Shown here: piece by piece, positions 30,562 to 39,387 of the stretch
Numbering within the stretch: position 1 is the stretch's first letter
How the letters are laid out: every line of letters begins with the position of its first letter
Assembly: GCA_964620325.1 (NCBI GenBank)
Contig: CAZUIM010000020.1
Location: 1 to 39,440 of the forward strand
Reading direction: 5' to 3'
Origin: CAZMYM01 sp964620325
Lineage (GTDB): Bacteria > Bipolaricaulota > Bipolaricaulia > UBA7950 > UBA9294
DNA length: 39,440 bases
Made by a program: the position numbers and the translations under genes
Notes under the pieces: generated by a model
Told to the model about the DNA's origin: nothing
The model's database searches: none
Seen by the model: only the letters and a program-made list of their open reading frames with translations

Positions 30562-31815
30562 TCAGTCCGCCTCGAAGACGGGGAACGTCGTCGTCGCGTG
30601 GGGCATGACCAGAACCCGAAAGTCATCTCCGAACCGCGTGCGGGCCAGGTCGATCGCCTCATCGGGAGTCCGGACCGGAACCATGAAGCACTCCCTGACC
30701 AGTTCGTCGTCCAGTTCGCTCTGCAAGGCAAGCTCGATTCGCTTCCGATCCCTCGCGAGGTAGACCGCCTTGTGTCCGCCGAGTCGGAACCCCTCCCGTT
30801 CGTACCGCCGAAGGACGTCCTCCGGCGTCCGGCTCTCTCGCATCCACGTTTCGAACACCTTCTGCCCGATCCCGTCAGGACATGCCGCTGCAAGGAAGAG
30901 AAGTCCCCCATCGGCCGTCGCGAGCGACGCGTTGTATGCCGCCTTGTGGGCCTGATACAGGTCGATGTCCTTCGGATGCCCGCCGCACGAGGCGAGGACC
31001 AGGTCGGCACGTTCGCGGAACGGGATTTTGAAGTGCTCGTCCCAGAAGGTGCGGCCGGCGGCGTGCGCCTTCTCCGGCTCCCCGACGACGACCTTGGCGA
31101 CTCGCCCGTTCGAATCGAGAACCACATCGACGACCAGATCGTGGTGAATCGTTCCCGAGGCTTCGACCATCTCCTCGTTGATCGGGTTTCCCGCGTACGA
31201 ACAAGGGACGCTCTCCGAACAGCAAAAGAGGGCGTGATTCCGCTCGATCGTGCCACGTTCGGCGACGCCTGGGAGGATGCTCTTCCGACCGCCGGAGTAC
31301 CCGGCGTAGTAGTGCATCGCGATGTGGCCGATCGTGATAACGTGGTCCGCTTCGACGACCGATCGATGAAGTGAGATACGGTTGCCGCGTGACGATTCCC
31401 CGACATCGATGCAGTCCGCATCACAGTCGTGGATCACGACGCGGAATCGCTCCCGCCACGCGCCGAGCATCTCATCGAGCTCTGCGTCCGTCGGCCCACG
31501 ATGCGTTCCGGTCGCGACGAGGAGCGTGACGTTCTCGTATCGAATCGTCGACCGGAGCCGCTCCCAAATCAACGGCAGGAGCTCGCGCGTCGGGGTCGGT
31601 CTTGTCTGATCGGTGACGACGAAGACGATCGAGTCGCCACCGCGCAGAGCGACCTCCGGATCGTCGACCCCGATCGGGTGTTCCCACGCATCGGCGAATC
31701 TTTCCTCGAGGGGACGGGCGGAAATCGGGTGCCCATCGAGACTGCCGATCAAGTTCTCGTCCGGCACCTCGACGACGACGGAATCGCGTCCGTACGGCAG
31801 TTCCATCCGCGCCAT
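30562..31815 (-). CDS. larA: LarA-family nickel-dependent racemase homologue
   Basis: The 417-residue protein keeps the residues used by lactate racemase LarA for its nickel-pincer cofactor: TDQTRPTPTREL, GTHR (H105), YAGYSGGRKSILPG (K178, the cofactor lysine), ERNHALF (H194) and YQAHKAAY (K291). The spacing matches LarA. It should racemise or epimerise a 2-hydroxyacid. The cofactor-making genes larB, larC and larE are not in the window. The ATG at 31815 follows GGAGGAAG. It is divergent from metK. Confidence 0.88.
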   Translation of the reverse strand: MARMELPYGRDSVVVEVPDENLIGSLDGHPISARPLEERFADAWEHPIGVDDPEVALRGGDSIVFVVTDQTRPTPTRELLPLIWERLRSTIRYENVTLLVATGTHRGPTDAELDEMLGAWRERFRVVIHDCDADCIDVGESSRGNRISLHRSVVEADHVITIGHIAMHYYAGYSGGRKSILPGVAERGTIERNHALFCCSESVPCSYAGNPINEEMVEASGTIHHDLVVDVVLDSNGRVAKVVVGEPEKAHAAGRTFWDEHFKIPFRERADLVLASCGGHPKDIDLYQAHKAAYNASLATADGGLLFLAAACPDGIGQKVFETWMRESRTPEDVLRRYEREGFRLGGHKAVYLARDRKRIELALQSELDDELVRECFMVPVRTPDEAIDLARTRFGDDFRVLVMPHATTTFPVFEAD

Positions 31816-31839
31816 CTTCCTCCTCTTCCCGAAAGGGCA

Positions 31840-31899
31840 ATTCTAGCCGTCCTCACGAGAGGCGCAAACCTTGCAGCAATCCTACGAGGCCGCTACGCT
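31840..31899. promoter_or_regulatory. Divergent larA / metK promoter region
   Basis: Leftward, TAGAAT (minus strand, 31840-31845) gives larA an ~18-nt leader. Rightward, TTGCAG, 17 bp and TACGCT (31871-31899) precede metK. The larA -10 is the stronger match. No S-adenosylmethionine riboswitch fold was recognised in the short leader. Confidence 0.4.
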
Positions 31900-31918
31900 T
31901 CCCGCGCTTGGAGGAGCC

Positions 31919-33100
31919 ATGCACAAAACCCACAGAACATCTGAATCGGTGACCGAGGGTCACCCGGACAAGATCGCCGACCGCATCTCGGACGCGGTGC
32001 TCGATCACATTCTGACCGACGATCCGGATGCACACGTCGCGTGCGAGACCTTTCTTACAACCGGGCTGGTTCTCGTCGGCGGTGAGATCACGACGACGAC
32101 CTACGTCGACCTTCCGAGGGTCGTCCGCGACGTACTGGCCGAGATCGGCTACGACCGCCCCGGCTTGGGCTTCCACCATCAGGACTGCGCTGTCCTATCG
32201 ACGATCAAAGAGCAGTCGCCCGACATCGCCAACGCCGTCGACCGCGTCGCCGAAGGCCGCGTCGATCGCTCGTCCCCCCGCTACGATCTCATCGGCGCCG
32301 GGGATCAGGGAATCATGTTCGGCTATGCGCTCCGCGAGACCGACGTTCTGATGCCTCTTCCGATCACGCTCGCCCATCGGCTCAGCCAGCGGATGGCCGA
32401 CGTCCGGAAGGACAAGAGCGTCCCGTTCCTCCGACCCGACGGGAAGTCTCAGGTGACGATCGAATACGAAGACGACCGCCCGATCCGCGCCTCGACCGTT
32501 CTGATCGCCGCACAGCACGAACCGGACGTCTCCAGGACGGACCTGGAGACCGCCCTGATCGAGCACGTCATCCGCCCCGTCTTGGGAGAATGGCTCGACG
32601 AGAAGACGGAGATCCTGATCAACTCCTCCGGCCGCTTCGTCATCGGCGGTCCGGCGTCGGACGCCGGCATGACCGGTCGGAAGATCATCGTCGACACCTA
32701 CGGAGGGTTCGGATCGCACGGTGGAGGCGCCTTCTCCGGCAAGGACCCGACCAAGGTCGACCGATCCGGCGCCTACATGGCACGGTACGTCGCGAAGAAC
32801 CTCGTCGCCGCCGGCCTGGCCGCTCGAGTCGAGGTTCAGATCGCCTACGCGATCGGCCGCGCCGCTCCTCTCGCCGTGAGCGTCAACACGATGGGAACGG
32901 GGACGGACGACGACGCCCGCCTCCGTCAAGCGGTCGTCGACGTCTTCGACTTTCGCCCCGGCGCGATCATCGACCGGTTCGAGTTGAGACGCCCGATCTA
33001 CGCGGCGCTCTCAGCGTACGGTCACTTCGGGCGAATCGACGTCGACGTCCCCTGGGAGCGAACGGACAGCACCGACAACCTCCGGGCCGCTCTCTCGTAG
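31919..33100 (+). CDS. metK: S-adenosylmethionine synthetase
   Basis: The ATG at 31919 follows GGAGGAGCC; the product has 393 residues. It makes S-adenosylmethionine from ATP and methionine. Signatures are ESVTEGHPDKIADRISDAVLD, GAGDQGIMFGYA (adenosine binding) and GGGAFSGKDPTKVDRSGAYMARY (phosphate loop). All three repeated domains are present and the length is usual. It converges with thrS. Confidence 0.97.
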   Translation: MHKTHRTSESVTEGHPDKIADRISDAVLDHILTDDPDAHVACETFLTTGLVLVGGEITTTTYVDLPRVVRDVLAEIGYDRPGLGFHHQDCAVLSTIKEQSPDIANAVDRVAEGRVDRSSPRYDLIGAGDQGIMFGYALRETDVLMPLPITLAHRLSQRMADVRKDKSVPFLRPDGKSQVTIEYEDDRPIRASTVLIAAQHEPDVSRTDLETALIEHVIRPVLGEWLDEKTEILINSSGRFVIGGPASDAGMTGRKIIVDTYGGFGSHGGGAFSGKDPTKVDRSGAYMARYVAKNLVAAGLAARVEVQIAYAIGRAAPLAVSVNTMGTGTDDDARLRQAVVDVFDFRPGAIIDRFELRRPIYAALSAYGHFGRIDVDVPWERTDSTDNLRAALS

Positions 33101-33168
33101 TTCGAACGCCGCAACGGCCGTCGAGGCTGTCCACAAGGGGGATCTCACGTCGGCCTCTGAGACGCCCG

Positions 33169-35109
33169 CTACACGAGGTCGAGGGACTTCTCGTCGACCA
33201 ACCGTCGGATCATGGCGATCACGTCGTCGATCGGCTTGGCCCCGAGATCCTCTTCCGATCGCAGCCGGACGGCGACCGTGTCGGCCTCTTGCTCGCGATC
33301 GCCGACGACGAGCATGTACGGAGTCTTTTGAAGCTGCGCGTTGCGGATCTTGGCGTTCATCCGCTCCGATGAGCGATCGACGATCGCTCGGATCCCCGAC
33401 TCGCGAAGCCGCCGTTCCACCGCGCCCGCGTAGTCCAGATGTCGGTCGGAGATCGGAATCACCACCGCCTGCACCGGAGCGAGCCAGACCGGGAAGGCCC
33501 CCGCGTAGTGTTCGACGAGGAGCGCGTAGAACCGTTCGATCGCGCCGAGCAGCGCCCGATGGACCATGTACGGCCGGTGCGGTGCGCCGTCCTCGCCGAT
33601 GTAGGTCATGTCGAACCGGCTCGGCATGTTGAAATCGAACTGGATCGTCGTCAGCTGCCAGGTGCGACCGAGGGCGTCCCTGACCTTGATGTCGATCTTC
33701 GGTCCGTAGAAGACCGCCTCGCCCTCCATTCGCTCGTACGGCAGACCACGGGCGTCGATTGCCTTCAGGAGGGAGGCCTCCGCCTGTTCCCACATCGCAT
33801 CCTCGCCGGCGTACTTCTCCGGCGTCGCCGGATCGCGCACCGACAACTCGACCTTGAACTGCTCGAACCCGAACCCACGCAGCAAGTCCAGACTGAAGTC
33901 GAGGACCCGCAGGATCTCGCTCTCGATCTGCTCCGGCGTGCAGAAGATGTGCGCATCGTCTTGGGTGAAGCCTCGCACGCGGAGCAGTCCGTGGAGCGTC
34001 CCGCTCCGTTCGTAGCGATACACTGTTCCCAACTCCGCCCAGCGAAGCGGCAGATCGCGATACGACCTGGTCTGCGACTTGTAGATCATGATGTGAAACG
34101 GGCAGTTCATCGGCTTGATGTAGTACTCCTGCCCGTCGACGTCCATCGGCGCGTACATCCCCTCGCGGTAGAAGCCGAGATGCCCCGAAGTCTCCCATAG
34201 GTGGGCGCGTCCGATGTGTGGCGTGAAGACGATCTCGTAGCCTCCGTCGAAGTGGCGTTCCCGCCAGTAGTCCTCGATCAGAACACGCATCCGACCGCCC
34301 TTCGGATGCCAGTACGGCAGACCGGCGCCGGCCTCCTCGTGGAAACTGACGAGGTCGAGATCCACGATCAGCCTCCGGTGGTCCCGCGCCTCCATCTCCG
34401 CCAACCGCTCGAGGTGCGCATCGAGCTCGTCACTCGTCTCCCAGGCGGTGCCGTAGATCCGCTGGAGCATCGGGCGGGTCTCGTCACCCTTCCAGTAGGC
34501 GCCGGCGACTGACAGCAGCGCGAACGCATTCGCCTCCACGCGGCCGGTCGACTGCAGGTGCGGTCCGCGGCAAAGGTCGATGAACTCCCCTTGCTCGAAG
34601 AAGGTGATCGTCTCTCCCTCGAGGTCGTCGAGGAGTTCGAGCTTGTAGGTCTCGCCTTGCTCGGTCAGCAGTTCACGGGCCTCGGCGAGTGACAGCTCCC
34701 TGCGCACGATCGGAAGATCCTCGTCGATGATCTTCTCCATCTCCGTCGCGATCCGTTCGAGGTCCTCCTCCCCGAAGGTCGCCTCGAGATCGAAGTCGTA
34801 ATAGAAGCCGTCTTCGATCGCCGGCCCGATCCCGAGCTTCGCCGCCGCGAAGAGTCTCTTCACCGCTTGGGCCATAATGTGCGTCGCCGTGTGGCGGAGC
34901 GTCGTCAAGGCGTGCGCGTCGCCGAACGTGACGACCGTCAGCGCGCAGTCCTCGCTCAACGTCTCGCGAAGATCCCTCAGCTCGCCGTCGACGAGGGCGC
35001 AAACGGCCGCCTCGGCGAGACGAGGTCCGATCGTTCGGGCAACCTCGAGAATCGAAGTCGCCGGAGAGATCTCCAACACGGACCCATCGGGCAAAGAGAC
35101 GTGGATCAT
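33169..35109 (-). CDS. thrS: Threonyl-tRNA synthetase
   Basis: The ATG at 35109 follows GGAGGTAGGCCG; the product has 646 residues. Domains in order are TGS (SLPDGSVLEISPATS), the editing domain with the zinc-type motif HTATHIMAQAVKR, the class II catalytic core (MNCPFHIMIYKSQTRSYRDLPLR with the zinc-binding Cys, RVRGFTQDDAHIFC) and the anticodon-binding domain (PVQAVVIPISDRHLDYA). It charges tRNA-Thr and edits Ser-tRNA-Thr. There is no T-box leader in the 72-bp gap to hslU, so it is probably transcribed with hslVU. Confidence 0.97.
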   Translation of the reverse strand: MIHVSLPDGSVLEISPATSILEVARTIGPRLAEAAVCALVDGELRDLRETLSEDCALTVVTFGDAHALTTLRHTATHIMAQAVKRLFAAAKLGIGPAIEDGFYYDFDLEATFGEEDLERIATEMEKIIDEDLPIVRRELSLAEARELLTEQGETYKLELLDDLEGETITFFEQGEFIDLCRGPHLQSTGRVEANAFALLSVAGAYWKGDETRPMLQRIYGTAWETSDELDAHLERLAEMEARDHRRLIVDLDLVSFHEEAGAGLPYWHPKGGRMRVLIEDYWRERHFDGGYEIVFTPHIGRAHLWETSGHLGFYREGMYAPMDVDGQEYYIKPMNCPFHIMIYKSQTRSYRDLPLRWAELGTVYRYERSGTLHGLLRVRGFTQDDAHIFCTPEQIESEILRVLDFSLDLLRGFGFEQFKVELSVRDPATPEKYAGEDAMWEQAEASLLKAIDARGLPYERMEGEAVFYGPKIDIKVRDALGRTWQLTTIQFDFNMPSRFDMTYIGEDGAPHRPYMVHRALLGAIERFYALLVEHYAGAFPVWLAPVQAVVIPISDRHLDYAGAVERRLRESGIRAIVDRSSERMNAKIRNAQLQKTPYMLVVGDREQEADTVAVRLRSEEDLGAKPIDDVIAMIRRLVDEKSLDLV

Positions 35110-35181
35110 CGGCCTACCTCCTTCGCGAAAGTCCGTCATCTTACTCTGGGACTCGCGTCAGACCAACGCGACAGTGCCCCC

Positions 35182-36549
35182 CTAGAGGATGTACCGAGAG
35201 AGGTCAGGATCCTCGACGATCTCGGCGAGGCGCTTCTCGACGCAGTCTTCGTCGATCGTGATCGTCTCGCCGACGCGCGTGTCTGCTTCGAACGAGATCT
35301 CCTCGACCAGCCGTTCCATCACGGTCGCCAGGCGGCGGGCCCCGATGTTCTCGGTCGTCTGGTTCAGCTCGTAGGCGATCCGCGCGATCGCATCGATCGC
35401 CTCGTCGCTGAACCGGAGTTCGACGCCCTCGGTCTCCAACAGGGCGGTGTACTGCGTTGTCAGGGCATCCTTCGGTTCACACAGGATTCGTCGGAAGTCA
35501 GCGGCGGTCAGATTGTCCAGCTCGACGCGAATCGGCAACCGTCCCTGCAATTCGGGGATCAGATCCGACGGCTTCGACATGTTGAACGCCCCGGCGGCGA
35601 TGAACAGGACGTTCTCGGTCGACACGACGCCGTACCGGGTCCGCACCGATGCCCCTTCGAGAAGCGGAAGAAGATCCCGTTGAACCCCTTGACGCGACAC
35701 ACCCGGTCCGCCGGTCTCCTCGCGTCCGCCAGCGGCGATCTTGTCGAGCTCGTCGAGGAAGATGATCCCGGTCTCCTCCGCCATCCGGAGGCCAGCTTGG
35801 CGCACGTCCTCCATGTTGATCAGACTGTCGACGACCTGTTCGAACAGGAGGGGGCGCGCCTCACGGATCCGCATCCGGCGCTTCTTCCGCGACGGTGGAA
35901 TCAACCCGGAAAGGACGTCGCCCATGTCGATCCCCATCTGATCCATCCCATCTTGCGAGAAGACGTCGATCTGAGGGGTCACGTGCTCTTCCACCATGAC
36001 GTCGATGTAGCGTTCCTCGAGCGCGCCCGACTCGAGCTTCGCCCGAAGCTTCTCACGGGTGTGTCGAACGCTCTCCTGCCGCTCCTCGTCGTCCTGCGGC
36101 GGTGGGAGGAGCGCATCGAGGATCTGTTCGGTGACCAGGTCGTCGGCCTCCTCCTCGACGCGGACGATCTCTTCCTCCCGGATCATGTCGATCGCGAGAT
36201 CGACCAGATCGCGAATCATCGACTCGACGTCACGTCCAACGTAGCCGACTTCGGTGAACTTCGTGGCCTCGACCTTGATGAACGGACACGAGGTCAGTCG
36301 GGCGAGTCGTCGGGAGATCTCGGTCTTTCCGACACCGGTCGCACCGATCATCAGGATGTTCTTCGGCTTGATCTCTTCGCGAATCTCCGGATCGGCAACG
36401 ACCTGTCTTCGCATTCGGTTGCGGAGTGCGATGGCGACCAATCGCTTCGCCTCGGCTTGCCCGACGATGTACTTGTCGAGCTCCTCGACGATCTGCTTCG
36501 GCGTCAGCCCGGAGAGCCGACCGTCTTGAACCTCTATGATTTCACTCAT
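35182..36549 (-). CDS. hslU: HslU, ATPase subunit of the HslUV protease
   Basis: The 455-residue AAA+ unfoldase has Walker A GATGVGKTE (residues 69-77), Walker B FLDELDKIA and the family start LTPKQIVEELDKYIVGQ. The intermediate domain (VEEHVTPQIDVFSQDG...) lies in the middle and the C-terminal tail ends LSRYIL, the segment that docks into HslV. It unfolds and feeds proteins to HslV and begins 12 bp after its stop. Confidence 0.97.
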   Translation of the reverse strand: MSEIIEVQDGRLSGLTPKQIVEELDKYIVGQAEAKRLVAIALRNRMRRQVVADPEIREEIKPKNILMIGATGVGKTEISRRLARLTSCPFIKVEATKFTEVGYVGRDVESMIRDLVDLAIDMIREEEIVRVEEEADDLVTEQILDALLPPPQDDEERQESVRHTREKLRAKLESGALEERYIDVMVEEHVTPQIDVFSQDGMDQMGIDMGDVLSGLIPPSRKKRRMRIREARPLLFEQVVDSLINMEDVRQAGLRMAEETGIIFLDELDKIAAGGREETGGPGVSRQGVQRDLLPLLEGASVRTRYGVVSTENVLFIAAGAFNMSKPSDLIPELQGRLPIRVELDNLTAADFRRILCEPKDALTTQYTALLETEGVELRFSDEAIDAIARIAYELNQTTENIGARRLATVMERLVEEISFEADTRVGETITIDEDCVEKRLAEIVEDPDLSRYIL

Positions 36550-36561
36550 TCGTCCTCGCGC

Positions 36562-37107
36562 CTACCAGGCGATCTCTTCGATCGAAATCTCGGTGTTGGT
36601 ATAGATGTCGATCTCCCCAGCGATTGCCAACGAGCGCTTCGCCACCTCATCGACCGGAAGGTCGGAGCTAGAGAGAAACGCCTTTGCGGCTGCGAGCGCG
36701 TACGGACCGCCTGATCCGACACCGATGACCGCGTCGTCCGGTTCGAGAACGTCGCCCGCACCGGAGATCATCAACACCCCTTCTTCATTCAGAGCAACCA
36801 GGATCGCTTCGAGGTGACGAAGAATCCGATCGGTCCGCCATTCCTTTGTCAGCTCGACGGCCGAGCGCCGCAGCTGTCCGTCGTGCTTCTTCAGCTTCCC
36901 TTCAAACTTCTCGAGCAAGGCGAGGCAGTCGGCCGTCGCGCCAGCGAACCCGACGAGGACACGGTCGTCGTGCAATCGATAGACCTTCTTCGTCGTCTTC
37001 TTGATCACCGTAGTGTCGAGGGTCGCTTGACCGTCACTCGCCATGACGCCTCGGCGAGCCTCGGCCGAGTAGATTGCGAGAATCGTCGTGCTGCGCAGCG
37101 GCTTCAT
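36562..37107 (-). CDS. hslV: HslV, peptidase subunit of the HslUV protease
   Basis: The 181-residue proteasome-like peptidase starts MKPLRSTTILAI, so a six-residue propeptide would be cut to expose Thr7 as the N-terminal nucleophile. ASDGQATLDTTVIKKTTKKV and GSGGPYALAAAKA are characteristic. The promoter box lies only 9 nt before the ATG and there is no clear Shine-Dalgarno sequence. It heads the hslV-hslU-thrS run. Confidence 0.97.
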   Translation of the reverse strand: MKPLRSTTILAIYSAEARRGVMASDGQATLDTTVIKKTTKKVYRLHDDRVLVGFAGATADCLALLEKFEGKLKKHDGQLRRSAVELTKEWRTDRILRHLEAILVALNEEGVLMISGAGDVLEPDDAVIGVGSGGPYALAAAKAFLSSSDLPVDEVAKRSLAIAGEIDIYTNTEISIEEIAW

Positions 37108-37116
37108 GAGGACCCC

Positions 37117-37145
37117 ATTCTAGATGGCATTCTCACATCGTTCAA
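37117..37145 (-). promoter_or_regulatory. hslV promoter, leaderless architecture
   Basis: On the minus strand TTGAAC, 17 bp and TAGAAT (five of six consensus bases) end 9 nt before the hslV ATG. Initiation would fall about 3 nt before the start codon. Confidence 0.6.
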
Positions 37146-37483
37146 TCGAATCACCGCTGTCTCGCGACCGGCATTGTGCCTGCGCAGACACAATTAGAAC
37201 AAGCAGAAGAGTGAGCTCTACCTTGTATTGGAGTAGTAGTAGAGCCGTCGCGATTCTGTTGACAACTGTGAAACGCTCGATCTAGAGGAGCTTTTGCTCG
37301 ATAGGACTCGCGGGAGAACCTGTGAAGAGAGGTTGTTCGATTGGGGAGAAGCGTTGTGGAAGCCTGCAAGAGGGTGGCCTGCACGATCGCTCTCCACCGC
37401 CTGCTTCCATTTATCCAGACGGAATCCACAGCTTGTCGGCTACGTATACACAGTCGGAGGGACCGCATGATGGAGGCCGTCTC
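37146..37483. other. Candidate oriC unwinding half (downstream of dnaA)
   Basis: This gene-free stretch lies between dnaA and hslV and is less GC-rich than its surroundings. DnaA-box-like sites include TTATCCAGA (37411-37419, one mismatch), GAATCCACA (37422-37430), GTATACACA (37444-37452, one mismatch) and, on the minus strand, TTGTCAACA (37257-37265). Beside the last is a GC cluster and then three CTA triplets on the minus strand (37234-37242), the arrangement of a DnaA-trio unwinding element. No convincing ORF is present. Confidence 0.5.
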
Positions 37484-38836
37484 CTAGCGGGGGAGTGCAA
37501 ACCGGGTCCCGAGTGATTCCTCGAGCTCCCCGATCTCGGCTTGGAGAAGCGGCGTCTCCTCGAGCTGCTCCTTGACCTTGGAATAGGAGTGCATGATCGT
37601 CGTGTGATCTCGATTTCCGAACTCGCGAGCGATGGCCGGAAATGAGTGGTCGGTCAACGTGCGTGCGAGAAAGATCGCCACGTGGCGTGCCTGCGAGATC
37701 TCCTTCTTTCGACTGGAACTCTCGAGGTCGTGCGGTTTGAGGTTGTAATGCGTGGTGACCTCGTCCTTGATGTGAGAGATCGTCAGCCGCGGGCGCTGTC
37801 CCTCCTTCGGAAGAACGGCCTCGAGGCGTTGCGGCGTGAGGCGCTCACCCTGAAGTTGCGCGCAGGCGAGGGCCTTGATCAACGCTCCCTCCAACGCGCG
37901 GACGTTGGAGGAGATCCTTCGAGCGATCAGTTCCAGGACGTCATCGTCGACCGCCAATCCTCGCGTGAGTGCTTTCTCGCGGAGAATGGCGATTCGTGTC
38001 TCGAAGTCCGGTGGCTGAATGTCGGCGACGAGGCCCCAGCGGAAACGCGAGACGAGCCGCTCCTGAAGACCGGAGAGATCCTCCGGTGGACGGTCGCTGG
38101 AGAGGACAATCTGTTTCATTGCGCCGTAGAGCTCGTTGAATGTATGAAACAGCTCCTCCTGCGTCGCTTCCTTTCCTTGAAGAAAATGCACGTCGTCGAT
38201 CAGCAGGAGGTCGATCTTCCGATATTTCTCTCGAAAGGCGCCGGTCGAGTTGTCACGAATCCCGTTGATCAATTCGATCGCAAACCGTTCGGACGTCGTA
38301 TAGACGACCGTTCGATCGGGCGACGTACGGAGGACCTGATTCCCGATCGCCTGGAGGAGGTGCGTCTTGCCGAGTCCGACGCTTCCGTAGATGAACAACG
38401 GATTGTACGTCTTCTCCTCCGCTTGGATGACGGCGCGCGCGACCGCTTCGGACGCGGCGTGGGCGAGATGGTTGTTCTTCCCTCGAACGAAGACCTCGAA
38501 CGTGTAGTCGTCGTTGAGCGGAAATCCACCCTGCGGGATCGATCGGGCCTCCTCGGCCAACCGGCGCGAAGCGGCCGGAGGGTCCTCGGAGATGATCCTC
38601 ACGTCGAGCAAGACGGGTTGTTCGCAGGCCTCGGACGCGATCCGCTCGATCTCCGACCGGTACCGCTGTTCGATTCCGTCCTTGGTGAACGTGTCGGGGA
38701 CACGGATTGCCATCGTTCCGTTCTCGAGAGCGAGCGGTCGAGCGTTCGCCAACCACGTCAGATACGACGAGTCTGGGATCGTCTCACGCAGTGAGGCCAT
38801 GACAGAGTCCCAGACAGCAAGGTGATTACCATTCAT
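37484..38836 (-). CDS. dnaA: Chromosomal replication initiator DnaA
   Basis: The 450-residue initiator has domain I (residues 1-85, DSSYLTWLANARPL), a short linker, the AAA+ domain III with Walker A GSVGLGKTH (151-159), Walker B LLIDDVHFL and sensor VSRFRWGL, and the DNA-binding domain IV signature GNRDHTTIMHSYSKV. It opens the origin when ATP-bound. The ATG at 38836 is chosen with GGGGAGACGGG upstream. dnaN does not follow; hslV does. Confidence 0.97.
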   Translation of the reverse strand: MNGNHLAVWDSVMASLRETIPDSSYLTWLANARPLALENGTMAIRVPDTFTKDGIEQRYRSEIERIASEACEQPVLLDVRIISEDPPAASRRLAEEARSIPQGGFPLNDDYTFEVFVRGKNNHLAHAASEAVARAVIQAEEKTYNPLFIYGSVGLGKTHLLQAIGNQVLRTSPDRTVVYTTSERFAIELINGIRDNSTGAFREKYRKIDLLLIDDVHFLQGKEATQEELFHTFNELYGAMKQIVLSSDRPPEDLSGLQERLVSRFRWGLVADIQPPDFETRIAILREKALTRGLAVDDDVLELIARRISSNVRALEGALIKALACAQLQGERLTPQRLEAVLPKEGQRPRLTISHIKDEVTTHYNLKPHDLESSSRKKEISQARHVAIFLARTLTDHSFPAIAREFGNRDHTTIMHSYSKVKEQLEETPLLQAEIGELEESLGTRFALPR

Positions 38837-39387
38837 TCCCGTCTCCCCTCGAAGCGGAGCAAGCGTAGCGAAGAGACGGGCCGCCGATCAAGAGACGAAT
38901 GTGCGAACAAAGGCGCCGCGTTTCGATCGAAGCGTGGAACGCCAGCCCACTTCGACGCGAGTCGGACATGTGTATCGCAGATCGAAGGGACTCGGGTCCA
39001 CTTGACGTTGGCGCGTTGACGGGTCGGAGGACGAGACGGACGCGCGGCGGAGCCGCTGAGACAAGCTGTGGAAAAGTCGCGTATTCTTTGTCCCATGGGA
39101 AGAAGACGCAGGGAAGGGGTTGTGGAAAACGTGTGTATTGTCGGGTTGTGCGGGGGCCCGTTGGATCGCGCCGCCGATCGGCGCGCTCAGTCGTCGACTT
39201 ATCCACAGTGAACCGGCCTTTCCGTCCCGTTTTGATGGGGTTGTCCACAGGGTTCTCCACAGGAGGAGCGAGGACGCGCAGGGCGGAAACCCTGTAGGAA
39301 TCGAGATTTCAGGAAGCGAGAGGCAGTCACGATCGACGGGAAACCACGTGCGTATGGACGGATGTCCGATTCCACCGGCGAACATGA
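38837..39387. other. Candidate oriC DnaA-box cluster upstream of dnaA
   Basis: Within 200 bp lie TGTGGAAAA at 39067-39075 and 39121-39129 (each one mismatch, minus orientation), a perfect TTATCCACA at 39199-39207, TTGTCCACA at 39241-39249 and TTCTCCACA at 39253-39261 (plus orientation). The first two face the last three. Nothing else is seen in the stretch: 38837-39060 has no gene I can support and no rpmH. Confidence 0.75.

Noticed and set aside
31816..31918. SAM riboswitch before metK
   Set aside because: The gap is short and holds no recognisable SAM-I or SAM-II core or terminator switch.
34867..36714. 615-residue plus-strand ORF
   Set aside because: Antisense to thrS, hslU and hslV, all of which are clear; the product is Asp/Arg/Leu-rich without motifs.
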